A DNA stretch of 64,000 nucleotides. Origin: Chloroflexota bacterium. GTDB lineage: Bacteria > Chloroflexota > Anaerolineae > Anaerolineales > Villigracilaceae. Shown piece by piece: positions 16,227 through 24,684 of this stretch (positions are counted from its first letter, which is position 1; each line of letters opens with the position of its first letter). Position numbers and translations under genes: made by a program. The stretch covers positions 1-64,000 of the forward strand of contig JAKAKJ010000084.1 in the NCBI GenBank assembly GCA_021824575.1. Direction: 5' to 3'. The notes under the pieces are model-generated. The model was not told the origin of the DNA and did no database searches. It saw only the letters and a list, made by a program, of their open reading frames with translations.

Positions 16227-17801
16227 ATGACCAACGAAAAATTGATCCTCGCTGTTGACCTTGGCACCTCGGGCATGAAAGTCGCGTTGATCACCGTCAG
16301 CGGGAAAGTGATCGGCTGGGAAACCGGACCTGTCAGACTCATCATCACGCCGGATGGCGGCGCGGAACAATCGCCGGAGGAATGGTGGCGGGCATTTTTG
16401 TCAGCGACGGGAAGGCTGATTAAACGAGAGCCGGACGCGGGTCCGAGTGTGACCGCAGTTTGTTGTTCAACGCAAGGCGAAGGCACAGTCGCGGTTGATA
16501 AAGAGGGAAATGCGCTCGGCAACGCCATCCTGTGGATGGATATGCGCGGCGCTCCAAATCTTCGCAAACAAATCGGTGGCTTGATCAATATGGATGGCGC
16601 GGGCATTGTAAATGTTATGCGTTTTATAAAACTAACAGGCGGTATGCCGTCCATGACCGGCAAAGACCCGGCCGCGCACATGCTTTTTATCCGCGATACG
16701 ATGCCGGAGATTTACGCGCGTACGCATAAATTTTTGAACGTGTTGGATTATATGAATCTGCGTTTGACTGGTGAATTCGTTGCCAGCTTTGATTCGATTG
16801 TCACTTCGTGGGTGACCGATAATCGCGACCCGGATGCGATTCACTATGATGACTCGCTGATTCGCTCTCTCGGCATTGATCGCACCAAATTACCAGACGT
16901 TGTGCCTTGCACAAAAGTAATCGGAAATCTTCGCCGCGAAGTGGCAGATACCTTGGGGCTTTCTTCGAATGTAAAAGTTGTGGGGGGCGCGATTGACAAC
17001 ACTGCTTCGGCCATTGGTGCGGGCGCGGTCGAAGATTATTTGCCGCATCTTTACATTGGCACATCTTCGTGGATCGCGGCGCACGTGCCATTCAAAAAGA
17101 CCGATGTGTTTTCGAGCATGGCGTCCATCCCGTGCGCGGTGCCAGGGCGCTATTTGCTAACCGCGCTTCAGGCGACTGCGGGCGGCAATCTCACATTTCT
17201 GCGCGACAACATCATTTATCATAAGGATGAATTGCTGCAGGAAGCGGATGTTCCCGATATTTTCAAAGTGTTGGATCAAATCGCCGAACGTGTCCCCGCG
17301 GGCGCCAATGGTGTGATGTACACTCCGTGGATTTGGGGCGAGCGCGCACCTGTGGATGACAAATCGCTTCGCGCGGGACTTTATAACTTGTCGCTGAACA
17401 ATACGCGTGAAGACATCATCCGGGCTTTTCTCGAAGGCATTGCCTTCAACACGCGCTGGCTGCTATCGCCAGTTGAGAAATTTCTGGGGCGTAAGGTTGA
17501 GTCCATCAATATTGTCGGAGGAGGAGCGCAATCAAACGTGTGGTGCCAGATTTTCGCCGATGTGATGAACGTCGAAATCAGACAGGTGGCCGATCCTATT
17601 TACGCCAACGCACGCGGCGCGGCCTGGATCGGAGCCGTCGGCCTGGGCGAGATCAAATTCAGCGACATACCCAAATTGGTTCAATTTAAAAAGTCCTACC
17701 AGCCGAGGTCACAAAATCGCGCAATGTACGATGATAAATTTGAAGTGTTCCAGCAAATTTACAAACAGATGAAAAGCATATATCATCGGCTGAATAATTG
17801 A
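16227..17801 (+). CDS. FGGY-family carbohydrate kinase (xylulokinase-like)
   Basis: 524 aa, typical for FGGY kinases, which phosphorylate sugars or polyols with ATP. The N-terminal phosphate motif is LAVDLGTSGMKVALI. WMDMRGAP and the central GGAIDNTASAIGAGAVEDY fit the first and second domains. The C-terminal signature is NIVGGGAQSNVWCQIFADVM followed by the conserved ARGAAWIGAV. The exact substrate (xylulose, erythrulose, other) cannot be read from the sequence. It is the fourth gene of the operon. Kinase then class II aldolase is the standard order of steps in ketose breakdown. Confidence 0.9.
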   Translation: MTNEKLILAVDLGTSGMKVALITVSGKVIGWETGPVRLIITPDGGAEQSPEEWWRAFLSATGRLIKREPDAGPSVTAVCCSTQGEGTVAVDKEGNALGNAILWMDMRGAPNLRKQIGGLINMDGAGIVNVMRFIKLTGGMPSMTGKDPAAHMLFIRDTMPEIYARTHKFLNVLDYMNLRLTGEFVASFDSIVTSWVTDNRDPDAIHYDDSLIRSLGIDRTKLPDVVPCTKVIGNLRREVADTLGLSSNVKVVGGAIDNTASAIGAGAVEDYLPHLYIGTSSWIAAHVPFKKTDVFSSMASIPCAVPGRYLLTALQATAGGNLTFLRDNIIYHKDELLQEADVPDIFKVLDQIAERVPAGANGVMYTPWIWGERAPVDDKSLRAGLYNLSLNNTREDIIRAFLEGIAFNTRWLLSPVEKFLGRKVESINIVGGGAQSNVWCQIFADVMNVEIRQVADPIYANARGAAWIGAVGLGEIKFSDIPKLVQFKKSYQPRSQNRAMYDDKFEVFQQIYKQMKSIYHRLNN

Positions 17802-17819
17802 ATTGCCAAAGGAGAGAGC

Positions 17820-18434
17820 ATGAGTCAAAAACTTCATCGAACGTATGAGATCATTGGGATTGTAATTTCGCAGATCGTAAACACACCGTTCATCGCGGGC
17901 GCGGCCATTACCCTGCTATTGTTTAGCCTGCGTCCCGATGTTCCACAGCGGCTCGTGGGCTGGGGCGTGTCATTGATCTTTTTGACTATCGTGCCTGCGC
18001 TTAGCCTGCTGTTCTACATTCCGCGGCGCAATGAGGCTTGGGCTTCGACCGAAAAACGTCAGCGTGTGATGAGCTTCGTATTCATGGCGGTCAGTTACCC
18101 GATTGGCTATGCAATTTTAAAAATCCTGCACGCGCCCGCTATTTTTGAAGCCATTACACTGGCTTATGTGATGGTCGTGCTCGGATTGATTCTGATCAAT
18201 ATTTTCTTCAAAGCCAGCGGACACGCGGCGGGCGTGGCGGGACCCGTCAGCGCATTGATTTATTTGTATGGGCTGATCGCCACGCCGCTGCTTGCTTTGA
18301 TTCCACTCACGATGTGGGCGCGGGTGAAGGCGAAAGGTCACACGCTTTCGCAGACCATTGTCGGCACGATATTGTCGGCGGCAATCACGATAACGATCCT
18401 GCTCGCATACGGTTTTCGGCCCGGACAATTCTGA
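17820..18434 (+). CDS. PAP2-like integral membrane protein, probably lacking a full phosphatase site
   Basis: 204 aa with about six membrane spans. FFKASGHAAGVAGP resembles the PSGH motif of PAP2 phosphatases, and RVKAKGHTLSQTIVG resembles the later R-x5-H-x3-D motif. The final Asp position is Gln and the first Lys/Arg-rich motif is not obvious, so catalysis is doubtful. It is the last gene of the TetR-regulated operon, 18 nt after the kinase stop, with GGAGAGAG a few bases before its ATG. It might be a remnant or a non-enzymatic relative. Confidence 0.65.
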   Translation: MSQKLHRTYEIIGIVISQIVNTPFIAGAAITLLLFSLRPDVPQRLVGWGVSLIFLTIVPALSLLFYIPRRNEAWASTEKRQRVMSFVFMAVSYPIGYAILKILHAPAIFEAITLAYVMVVLGLILINIFFKASGHAAGVAGPVSALIYLYGLIATPLLALIPLTMWARVKAKGHTLSQTIVGTILSAAITITILLAYGFRPGQF

Positions 18435-18518
18435 TTTCCAGCAGCCGCGTGCGCCATCCAGCCATCGTCAAGGAGGGAGGTGATAAAATCATTCAGCATC
18501 CATATAGAAACCTCCAAT

Positions 18519-19787
18519 ATGTTGGAACGCATCCTCACTAACCTGCGGGAGCATAGCCATGAAACTTTTACATCGCTATATGTCCGCAACTACCGCTTGT
18601 ATTACATTGGGCAGATCATCTCCACCTCGGGCACATTTATGCAATCGGTTGCCCAAGCCTGGCTGGTGCTCAAACTGACAAACTCCGGCACTGCTCTGGG
18701 CATTACCACCGCCCTGCAATATGTCCCCATTCTTTTCCTGGGTCCGTATGGAGGAGTCATTGCGGACCGCTTTTCCAAGCGGAAGATTCTTTACCTCACG
18801 CAATCCATATCCGGCATCCTGGCTTTGATCCTCGGCGCGTTGGTCGCAACAAACCTGGTCGAAGTGTGGATGGTTTATGTTCTGGCTTTTGGTTTGGGTA
18901 TGGTCAATGTTTTCGATAATCCCGCCCGCCAGACTTTCTATATTGAACTGGTTGGCCCGGATAATCTCAGGAATGCTGTAACTTTATATTCCACCCTTGT
19001 AAACCTGGCGCGCGTCATCGGTCCCGCTCTTGCCGCGCTGTTGATTGCCGTTTTGGGATTGGCTCCCTGCTTCATTATTAACGGTTTTTCGTACGCGGCA
19101 GTAGTGATCATGCTGGGGATGATGCGCACCGATGAGTTGCTGGTTACTCCGCCTGCGCCGCGCGCCAAAGGGCAGGTTGTGGAGGGTTTCAAATATGTGT
19201 TCTCCACGCCTGTTCTTGGATCAACTCTGTTGATCATGGCAATCATCGGCACACTCACGTACGAATTTCAGGTCAGCCTTCCGTTGATTGCTCAATTTAC
19301 ATTTAACGGGGACGCGAGCAGTTATGCCTTATTGACCGCTTCGATGGGATTCGGCGCGGCTGTCGGCGGGGTTTTCTTTGCCAGCCGCAAAGGAATCCGG
19401 TTTTCCAAAGTGGTCAGCGCATCGTTTCTATTCGGACTGACAGTTTTGGCGGCGGCTTTCATGCCAAGTTTGCTTCTAACAGGGCTGGTCATGGTCGCGG
19501 TGGGGATTTCCTCCATCAACTTCTCGTCACTTGGAAATAGTATTTTGCAATTGGAGAGTTCTCCACAAATGCGCGGGCGGGTTATGTCATTTTGGTCCAT
19601 CGCGTTCCTTGGATCTACCACGATTGGAGGTCCCATCGTCGGCTGGTTCTCCGGAGTAGCTGGTGCGCGTTGGGGGCTGGCATTGGGTGGTCTGGCCGCG
19701 CTGATCGCGGCCGCTTTGGGTGCAATCACACTGCGAAAAATTCCCACTGGCGAAACGGCTGTGGCCGAAGAAGAAAAGCCGGTTTGA
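18519..19787 (+). CDS. MFS exporter of the enterobactin-exporter-like (EntS/MFS_3) type
   Basis: About 422 aa with 12 predicted spans. The N-terminus LYVRNYRLYYIGQIISTSG, then QAWLVLKLTNSGTALGI and GVIADRFSKRKIL, matches the MFS_3 branch common for drug and siderophore export. The start is uncertain: the ORF-track GTG at 18480 lies only 3 nt after AGGAGG, and I used the ATG at 18519, which fits family length but has no clear ribosome site. Codon use matches its neighbours. The NUDIX gene follows after 38 nt. Confidence 0.8.
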   Translation: MLERILTNLREHSHETFTSLYVRNYRLYYIGQIISTSGTFMQSVAQAWLVLKLTNSGTALGITTALQYVPILFLGPYGGVIADRFSKRKILYLTQSISGILALILGALVATNLVEVWMVYVLAFGLGMVNVFDNPARQTFYIELVGPDNLRNAVTLYSTLVNLARVIGPALAALLIAVLGLAPCFIINGFSYAAVVIMLGMMRTDELLVTPPAPRAKGQVVEGFKYVFSTPVLGSTLLIMAIIGTLTYEFQVSLPLIAQFTFNGDASSYALLTASMGFGAAVGGVFFASRKGIRFSKVVSASFLFGLTVLAAAFMPSLLLTGLVMVAVGISSINFSSLGNSILQLESSPQMRGRVMSFWSIAFLGSTTIGGPIVGWFSGVAGARWGLALGGLAALIAAALGAITLRKIPTGETAVAEEEKPV

Positions 19788-19825
19788 TTTCTTCCCGCAT
19801 TTTATGGAAAGGGTATGTTGAATAT

Positions 19826-20332
19826 ATGCCTCAATCTGACCAGGGAATTACACGAGACCGTTATATGCTTATTCCGCGCACGATGATTCTTTTGCGGCGC
19901 GGCGATTCGTATTTGCTGCTCAAAGGCGCGCCGACGAAACGTTTGTGGGCAGGGAAATATAATGGTATTGGTGGTCATGTGGAACGCGGCGAGGATATTT
20001 TGTCCGCGGCGAAGCGCGAGTTGATGGAAGAGACCGGACTCGAATCAGGTCTTTGGTTGTGCGGAACAGTCATCGTCGACATAGGAGATGCGGGCGAGAT
20101 CGGAGTTGGTTTGTATATTTTTAGCGGAGAAAGTTCTGAAGGCGAGCCAAAGCCGTCCAAAGAAGGAGCCGCTGAATGGGTCCGGGTTGAAGCGGTGAAA
20201 GATTTGCAGGTCGTGGAAGATTTGCCGATCTTGTTGTCCAGAATCCACAAAATGAAGCGTGGTGATCCGCCTTTCTCGGCGCGGTCGTTTTATGATAAAG
20301 AGGGAAAACTGCGTGTCGAATTTGCAGATTGA
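19826..20332 (+). CDS. NUDIX hydrolase (8-oxo-dGTPase-like)
   Basis: 168 aa from the ATG at 19826. The 78 residues before it in the ORF track are read from the end of the exporter gene in another frame and are not protein-like. The NUDIX box is complete: GHVERGEDILSAAKRE followed by LMEETGL, matching G-x5-E-x7-REU-x-EE-x-GU. WAGKYNGIGG before the box resembles MutT/8-oxo-dGTP diphosphatases. It would hydrolyse nucleoside diphosphates linked to other groups. A strong terminator follows at once. Confidence 0.9.
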   Translation: MPQSDQGITRDRYMLIPRTMILLRRGDSYLLLKGAPTKRLWAGKYNGIGGHVERGEDILSAAKRELMEETGLESGLWLCGTVIVDIGDAGEIGVGLYIFSGESSEGEPKPSKEGAAEWVRVEAVKDLQVVEDLPILLSRIHKMKRGDPPFSARSFYDKEGKLRVEFAD

Positions 20333-20335
20333 TAT

Positions 20336-20369
20336 AAAAAATCCCAACTCAGTGCGAGTTGGGATTTTT
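20336..20369. terminator. Intrinsic terminator between convergent NUDIX and lipoprotein genes
   Basis: AAAAATCCCAACTC and GAGTTGGGATTTTT form a 14-bp stem with a short loop, with T-runs on both strands. Confidence 0.9.
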
Positions 20370-20384
20370 CCATTTGATTCTTCT

Positions 20385-21170
20385 TTACGGAATGTTATAA
20401 CTCTGTAGCTCAGTCGTAGTATTGACGGCATTGCCCGCCATGTTTGCGCTTTCCACTTGCTTTACCATGCCGACGTTTGGCGCATACCAGGCTGTCGAAG
20501 TAATTGGAATACTAAAAGGCATGGCGGCGCCCTGAATTGTGACCTGTATGTCGAACGTCCCGCTAATTTGAAGTTTCATGGCATTAAAGGTTCCGCCGGG
20601 AACGGTCACGCTTTCATTTCCCAAAGCATTTATTTGATAGCTGGTTGTTCCTTGGGTTTGTACCGCGTTGTTTTGTAAGCTCATCGTTCCCTGTATGTCC
20701 AGTTTGTAGGACCAACTCTGGCCCGCAGCGATATTAGATGGCAGGGTTACGCCGCTTGATTTCGTGACTGTAAACTGAGCTTGAGTATTGGTGGCAGTGA
20801 TGGCCGCTGCGTTGCCCAGCGAGAGTTCCAACAGGCCATCGGCTGTGCAGGACCACTGTGAAGAACGGGTCAATTTGTTATCGAACACGGCTGTGTCCGT
20901 AAAACCATCCGAGCGTACATCGGTAACGGTGTCAACGTAAGTTGATGTGCCGGTTGGCAGGCCGCTAATCATGTAAGTCCAGGTGGCGCCTTTTTTGACC
21001 GGGTAATAAAGATTGGAACAGGGTTCGCTCGAGGATGATTGAGCAGGCGTGTTCACGGCCTGCGTTCCCTGATTGGAATTGCCAGCTGCGGGTGTGATGC
21101 TGTTGACCAGACTGCAGGCCAACATGCTGACGCAAATCAAGACGACCAACGGTAAAACTCTTCTGTTCAT
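20385..21170 (-). CDS. Secreted lipoprotein of unknown function
   Basis: About 261 aa from the ATG at 21170, which is preceded by GAGGTG three nt upstream; the ORF-track start at 21230 adds a poor N-terminus. The signal ends in VSMLAC. A Ser/Gln-rich linker leads to a beta-rich domain beginning YYPVKKGATWTY, a pattern seen in Chloroflexi surface proteins of unknown role. There are no catalytic motifs. It lies 47 bp downstream of the histidine kinase gene on the same strand. Confidence 0.75.
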   Translation of the reverse strand: MNRRVLPLVVLICVSMLACSLVNSITPAAGNSNQGTQAVNTPAQSSSSEPCSNLYYPVKKGATWTYMISGLPTGTSTYVDTVTDVRSDGFTDTAVFDNKLTRSSQWSCTADGLLELSLGNAAAITATNTQAQFTVTKSSGVTLPSNIAAGQSWSYKLDIQGTMSLQNNAVQTQGTTSYQINALGNESVTVPGGTFNAMKLQISGTFDIQVTIQGAAMPFSIPITSTAWYAPNVGMVKQVESANMAGNAVNTTTELQSYNIP

Positions 21171-21217
21171 TTTCACCTCGTAAAAAATCCAAACACGACA
21201 CTGATAGAACACACGAT

Positions 21218-22387
21218 TTATTGACGCCAAACGGGTAAAAAAATCGTGAATGTGCTTCCATGTCCGGGCCGGCTCTCGACCTCCAATTTTCCATGATGCT
21301 GTTCGATCACCTGACGCGCAATCGCCAATCCGATGCCAAGCCCGCCGAAGAGCTCATCGTCGCTTCTATCGAGGTGATAGAAATGGTCGAAGATTCGAGA
21401 GCGGACTTCCGGAGTCATGCCGATGCCGTGATCTTCGACGGCGATCATCAGATCATCATTGCCCGCGTTAAAATGAATCTCGACGTCACCGCCGCGCGGG
21501 CTGAATTTGATGGCGTTATCAACCAGGGCGGTCAGTGCGCGTTCGAGCGACCGGGGATCGCCTGTCACGCGCGGGACATCCCGATCTCCTTTGATCTTTA
21601 AGCGGACATGATGCTGCTCAGCCTTTTGAATGTATTTGCCCGTGATGCGATGAGCGATGTCACTCATATCCACCGCCTGAAAGTCGGGCAGGACCATCTC
21701 GATTTCCTGGAGAAAAAGGATGTCATTGACGAGCGAAACGATTTGCCCAACGTTACGCGACACGGTTTCCAGGGCTTCATCGAGCTTCTTGCCAGTCAGC
21801 ATCTCTTTTTGAAGGATTTGCAAATAACCACTAGCCACCATGAGGGGCGTGCGGAGTTCGTGCGCGACATTGGTCAGGAATTCGCGGCGCGCCAAATCCT
21901 GTTCGGCAAGTTTTTGATACGCCTCAGCTAATTCCCCGGCGCGCATCCGCAAATCTTCGATTGCCAGTTCGTCGTTTTGTCGCAAACGGTTGCTGATCTC
22001 TTTGACCATTGCCATTGCAATGCTGCTGGAGTGCTGCAAGACGCGGTCAAAACCATCCTTCTCCAATTCCAGAACAACCAGCGGCGTTCTGGCTGTGACG
22101 GTTGCAGCGCGCGGCGCATTATGGATCAGCGCCATCTCGCCGAAGAAATCTCCCGCCTTCAATGTTTTGAGCAGACGCGTTTCGTTGTTGTTGACTGCCT
22201 TGCTGACTTCCGCTTCGCCATCGAGGATCATGTAAAACGTATGCTCGATGTTATTCTCACGGCATAAGACCGCGTCGGCCGGATAGGAATTGATCTTGCT
22301 GTTCGAGATCAATTCCTCGACTTCGGCGGGACTGATGCCCGGAAACGCGCGCGGGACGATTCGACTGGGAGCGCGAGTGTTTGTCAT
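21218..22387 (-). CDS. Hybrid sensor: cyclic-nucleotide-binding domain plus histidine kinase
   Basis: 389 aa, soluble. Residues about 15-135 form a cNMP-binding (CAP-like) domain with LKAGDFFGEMALIHNAPRAA as the phosphate-binding cassette. A coiled coil follows. A HisKA domain (H-box NVAHELRTPL, about residue 175) and a HATPase domain (N box ALVDNAIKF, G1 VEDHGIGMTPE, G2 GGLGIGLAIAR) end the protein. All key kinase residues are present. No response regulator is adjacent. The tandem cyclase at 340-1875 could supply its ligand, but that link is only inferred from co-occurrence. Confidence 0.9.
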   Translation of the reverse strand: MTNTRAPSRIVPRAFPGISPAEVEELISNSKINSYPADAVLCRENNIEHTFYMILDGEAEVSKAVNNNETRLLKTLKAGDFFGEMALIHNAPRAATVTARTPLVVLELEKDGFDRVLQHSSSIAMAMVKEISNRLRQNDELAIEDLRMRAGELAEAYQKLAEQDLARREFLTNVAHELRTPLMVASGYLQILQKEMLTGKKLDEALETVSRNVGQIVSLVNDILFLQEIEMVLPDFQAVDMSDIAHRITGKYIQKAEQHHVRLKIKGDRDVPRVTGDPRSLERALTALVDNAIKFSPRGGDVEIHFNAGNDDLMIAVEDHGIGMTPEVRSRIFDHFYHLDRSDDELFGGLGIGLAIARQVIEQHHGKLEVESRPGHGSTFTIFLPVWRQ

Positions 22388-22515
22388 TTCTTGCTCGAAT
22401 TGGCGCTATTCTAGCATCTGATGCAGAAAGCGGACTTCACCCATTTGGACTAATGTGCTGGAGAGCGCATCCCGTGCACATGGCGTGTAGTGGGAGGCTC
22501 TCTAACAACCCATTC

Positions 22516-23001
22516 TTAAAGCTTGTAACCGATCATTCGTAGGAAATCCTTGCGCCAGGCAATACCATCCGCATCTTCGACGCCTTTCGGCGAGAATCCA
22601 TCCACGACTCCGAGAATACCGCGGCCCTGTTCCGTTTCCGCGACCAGCACCTCGGTCGGGTTGGCGGTGGCGCAAAAAACGCGCGCCACTTCCGGCACGG
22701 TTTTGATCGTGTTGAGCACGTTGACTGGGAAAAAACCATCTGCGAGGAACAGGATGAACGAATGTCCCGCGCCGATGAGGGTCGCATTCTTTTTTGCCAG
22801 TTCGATCATGGCGTCGTCCGTCCCCGTCCAGCGCACGAGACATTTTCCCGAAGCCTCGCAGAATGCCAGGCCAAATTTGATTCCCGGCACAGCGGTGACC
22901 AGCGCTTCGTGTATATCTTCCACAGTCTTGATGAAATGCGATTGGCCGAGAATGAAATTGATCGGCTCTGGTTTCTCGATCCTTACGACTTTGATTTCCA
23001 T
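22516..23001 (-). CDS. Adenosine-specific kinase-like protein (PF04008 family)
   Basis: 161 aa from the ATG at 23001, with GGAGG 8 nt upstream. The longer ORF to 23289 or 23620 is read antisense to the phosphoesterase gene and has a low-complexity N-terminus. The protein matches the small PF04008 family: KVVRIEKPEPINFILGQSHF at the start, then FLADGFFPVNVLNTIKTVPE, ANPTEVLVAETEQGRGILGV and a GYKL C-terminus. An archaeal member was reported to bind and phosphorylate adenosine. A second, unrelated candidate adenosine kinase lies at 62514. Confidence 0.85.
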   Translation of the reverse strand: MEIKVVRIEKPEPINFILGQSHFIKTVEDIHEALVTAVPGIKFGLAFCEASGKCLVRWTGTDDAMIELAKKNATLIGAGHSFILFLADGFFPVNVLNTIKTVPEVARVFCATANPTEVLVAETEQGRGILGVVDGFSPKGVEDADGIAWRKDFLRMIGYKL

Positions 23002-23058
23002 GCGGGCGTCCTCCTTCGCTACGATTGTAGCAAGATTCGCAGCCTGATACCATGATTG

Positions 23059-23064
23059 TATAAT
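23059..23064 (+). promoter_or_regulatory. -10 box of the phosphoesterase gene
   Basis: TATAAT lies 4 nt before the ORF-track ATG at 23069, placing the start of transcription near 23071. This argues that the true start codon is further downstream. Confidence 0.5.
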
Positions 23065-23104
23065 TGCGATGTTCGATTGGATGAACCGAAAGGAGATTTC
23101 TTCC

Positions 23105-24097
23105 GTGGCTTTCCGTCGTTTGCTTCCCGTGATCTTCCTGCCGATATTGATCCTGGCGGCTTGCAGCGCCCCGCCTGTTACACAGAGTCCAACTGTGCCG
23201 CGCACAACTCTCGTCCCATCTTCCACGCCGACATCTGTTCCAACAGCTACTCCGACTCTCACGCCGACACCTGTTCCGCTTGTTCCCAATTTTCAACACA
23301 TCGTGATGGTCGTTTTTGAGAATAAGGAATTTGGCACAGTAATTGGAAATCCGAAAATGCCCTACTTCAATCAACTGGCGCAGACGTATACATTGCTTAC
23401 GCAGGAATATGCCGTGACGCATCCGAGCCTGCCAAATTATCTTGCCATGATTGGCGGTGACACATTCGGAATCACTTTTGATTGCGTGAGCTGCATTGTC
23501 AACGAGCCATCCCTGCCGGATCAAATCGAAGCCAGCGGGCGCACGTGGAAAACATATCAGGAGGATATGCCATCGCCGTGTTTCGCAGGAACTGAATCTG
23601 GAAATTACATGATCAAGCACAATCCATTCATGTATTTTGAACCGATCCGTTTGAATTCAGCGCGCTGCAACCGGAGCATCGTGCCGCTCACGCAGCTTTC
23701 CTCGGACATTGCGGCGGGCGCGCTTCCGAACTTTTTCTTCATCACTCCGAACCTTTGCAACGACGCGCACGACTGCGATGTGTCTGTCGCCGATGCCTGG
23801 CTCCCCAATTTGATGAATCAACTAAAGCCCGCGCTGGATTCAACGGGCAAGCCTTACCTCGTTATCCTGACTTGGGATGAGGGGCAGGGGAATCATTCGT
23901 GCTGCGGCCTTCCCAAGCTGGCAGGCGGGCGAGTTGCCACGGTCTTCATTTCGCCGCAGGCAAAAATGGCTTTTCAAGATGATACGCCGTACAGTCATTA
24001 TTCGATTTTGAAAACAATCGAGACCGCCTGGAATTTAAAATTGCTTGGTCATGCCGCTGATGAGCAAACAACGTTAATTACTGCGCCGTGGAAATAA
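23105..24097 (+). CDS. Lipoprotein phosphoesterase (acid phosphatase/phospholipase C-like, PF04185 type)
   Basis: About 330 aa from the GTG at 23105, chosen because AAGGAG lies 10 nt upstream, a TATAAT box sits over the ORF-track ATG, and the protein then starts with a compact lipoprotein signal ending LILAAC. A Thr/Pro-rich linker follows. The catalytic domain shows HIVMVVFENKEFGTVIG, THPSLPNYLAMIGGD, a DAWLPNLM segment and LTWDEGQGNHSCCG, as in phosphoesterases related to phospholipase C and alkaline-phosphatase-fold enzymes. It would act outside the membrane. It converges on rsmD through a palindromic repeat. Confidence 0.8.
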   Translation: MAFRRLLPVIFLPILILAACSAPPVTQSPTVPRTTLVPSSTPTSVPTATPTLTPTPVPLVPNFQHIVMVVFENKEFGTVIGNPKMPYFNQLAQTYTLLTQEYAVTHPSLPNYLAMIGGDTFGITFDCVSCIVNEPSLPDQIEASGRTWKTYQEDMPSPCFAGTESGNYMIKHNPFMYFEPIRLNSARCNRSIVPLTQLSSDIAAGALPNFFFITPNLCNDAHDCDVSVADAWLPNLMNQLKPALDSTGKPYLVILTWDEGQGNHSCCGLPKLAGGRVATVFISPQAKMAFQDDTPYSHYSILKTIETAWNLKLLGHAADEQTTLITAPWK

Positions 24098-24100
24098 ACC

Positions 24101-24131
24101 ACGTAGGTCACGCTTCAAGCGTGACCTACGT
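24101..24131. repeat. Palindromic repeat R1, copy 1 (GTAGGTCACG type), overlapping rsmD
   Basis: ACGTAGGTCACGCTT-C-AAGCGTGACCTACGT has perfect 15-bp arms. The minus-strand arm encodes the last residues (NVGHA) and stop of rsmD. It may also act as a terminator for both convergent genes. Copies 2 and 3 are at 48654 and 59787. Confidence 0.85.
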
Positions 24132-24681
24132 TTCTTTCGTAAAAAACCAGAAGCGTACTTCCGTATTTTCTTTGCTCGAACTCTTCAAGATTTTTCAATT
24201 TCACCGATTGATATTCTTTCGGATCAATTTGAATAATTGCCCAGCCGTCATCGGTCAGCCAACCGGGATTTTCATCGAGCAGGGCCAGAGCCCTCGACCA
24301 TAAATCCTGATATTGCGGCGGAGCGATATAAATGTAATGAAATTTTTTATCGGGACGCGCGGACAATAAACTAAAGGCATCCGCGCGTTTCGCTTCGGCG
24401 CGGGACGTGAGACGGGTCGCCGTTAAATTTTCCTTGATCGTGTCTATGGGTGCGCGGTTCAAATCCGTGAAGCGGACGAAGGCCGCGCCGCGGCTGAGCG
24501 CTTCGATTCCCACCGCGCCGGTCCCGCCGAACATATCCCACCAAATTGAATCAATGACATCCGCGCCTAAAATATTGAACAGCGCCTCTTTGACGCGGTC
24601 CGTGATCGGGCGCGTCGTATCGCCGGGAACAGATTTGAGTCTTCGGCCTTTGACAGCCCCTGAAATTACGCGTAGGCTCAT
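24115..24681 (-). CDS. rsmD: 16S rRNA (guanine(966)-N(2))-methyltransferase RsmD
   Basis: 188 aa, the usual length. It begins MSLRVISGAVKGRRLKSVPG and shows RPITDRVKEALFNILG, the SAM-binding DMFGGTGAVGIEALSRGA, and IAPPQY in place of the common DPPY catalytic motif. The Asp-to-Ala change at the first position is unusual for the family. It methylates a guanine of 16S rRNA in the small subunit. Three nt separate it from the upstream URO-D-like gene, so it ends the long minus-strand unit. The last five codons are supplied by a palindromic repeat. Confidence 0.9.
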   Translation of the reverse strand: MSLRVISGAVKGRRLKSVPGDTTRPITDRVKEALFNILGADVIDSIWWDMFGGTGAVGIEALSRGAAFVRFTDLNRAPIDTIKENLTATRLTSRAEAKRADAFSLLSARPDKKFHYIYIAPPQYQDLWSRALALLDENPGWLTDDGWAIIQIDPKEYQSVKLKNLEEFEQRKYGSTLLVFYERNVGHA

Positions 24682-24684
24682 TGG

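Noticed and set aside
19592-19825. N-terminal extension of the NUDIX ORF
   Set aside because: It is read from the exporter gene in another frame and is not protein-like. The NUDIX fold starts at 19826.
22502-23620. 372-aa minus-strand ORF spanning the PF04008 and phosphoesterase genes
   Set aside because: It is a different frame with low-complexity, arginine-rich residues. Both underlying genes have clear domains and start signals.
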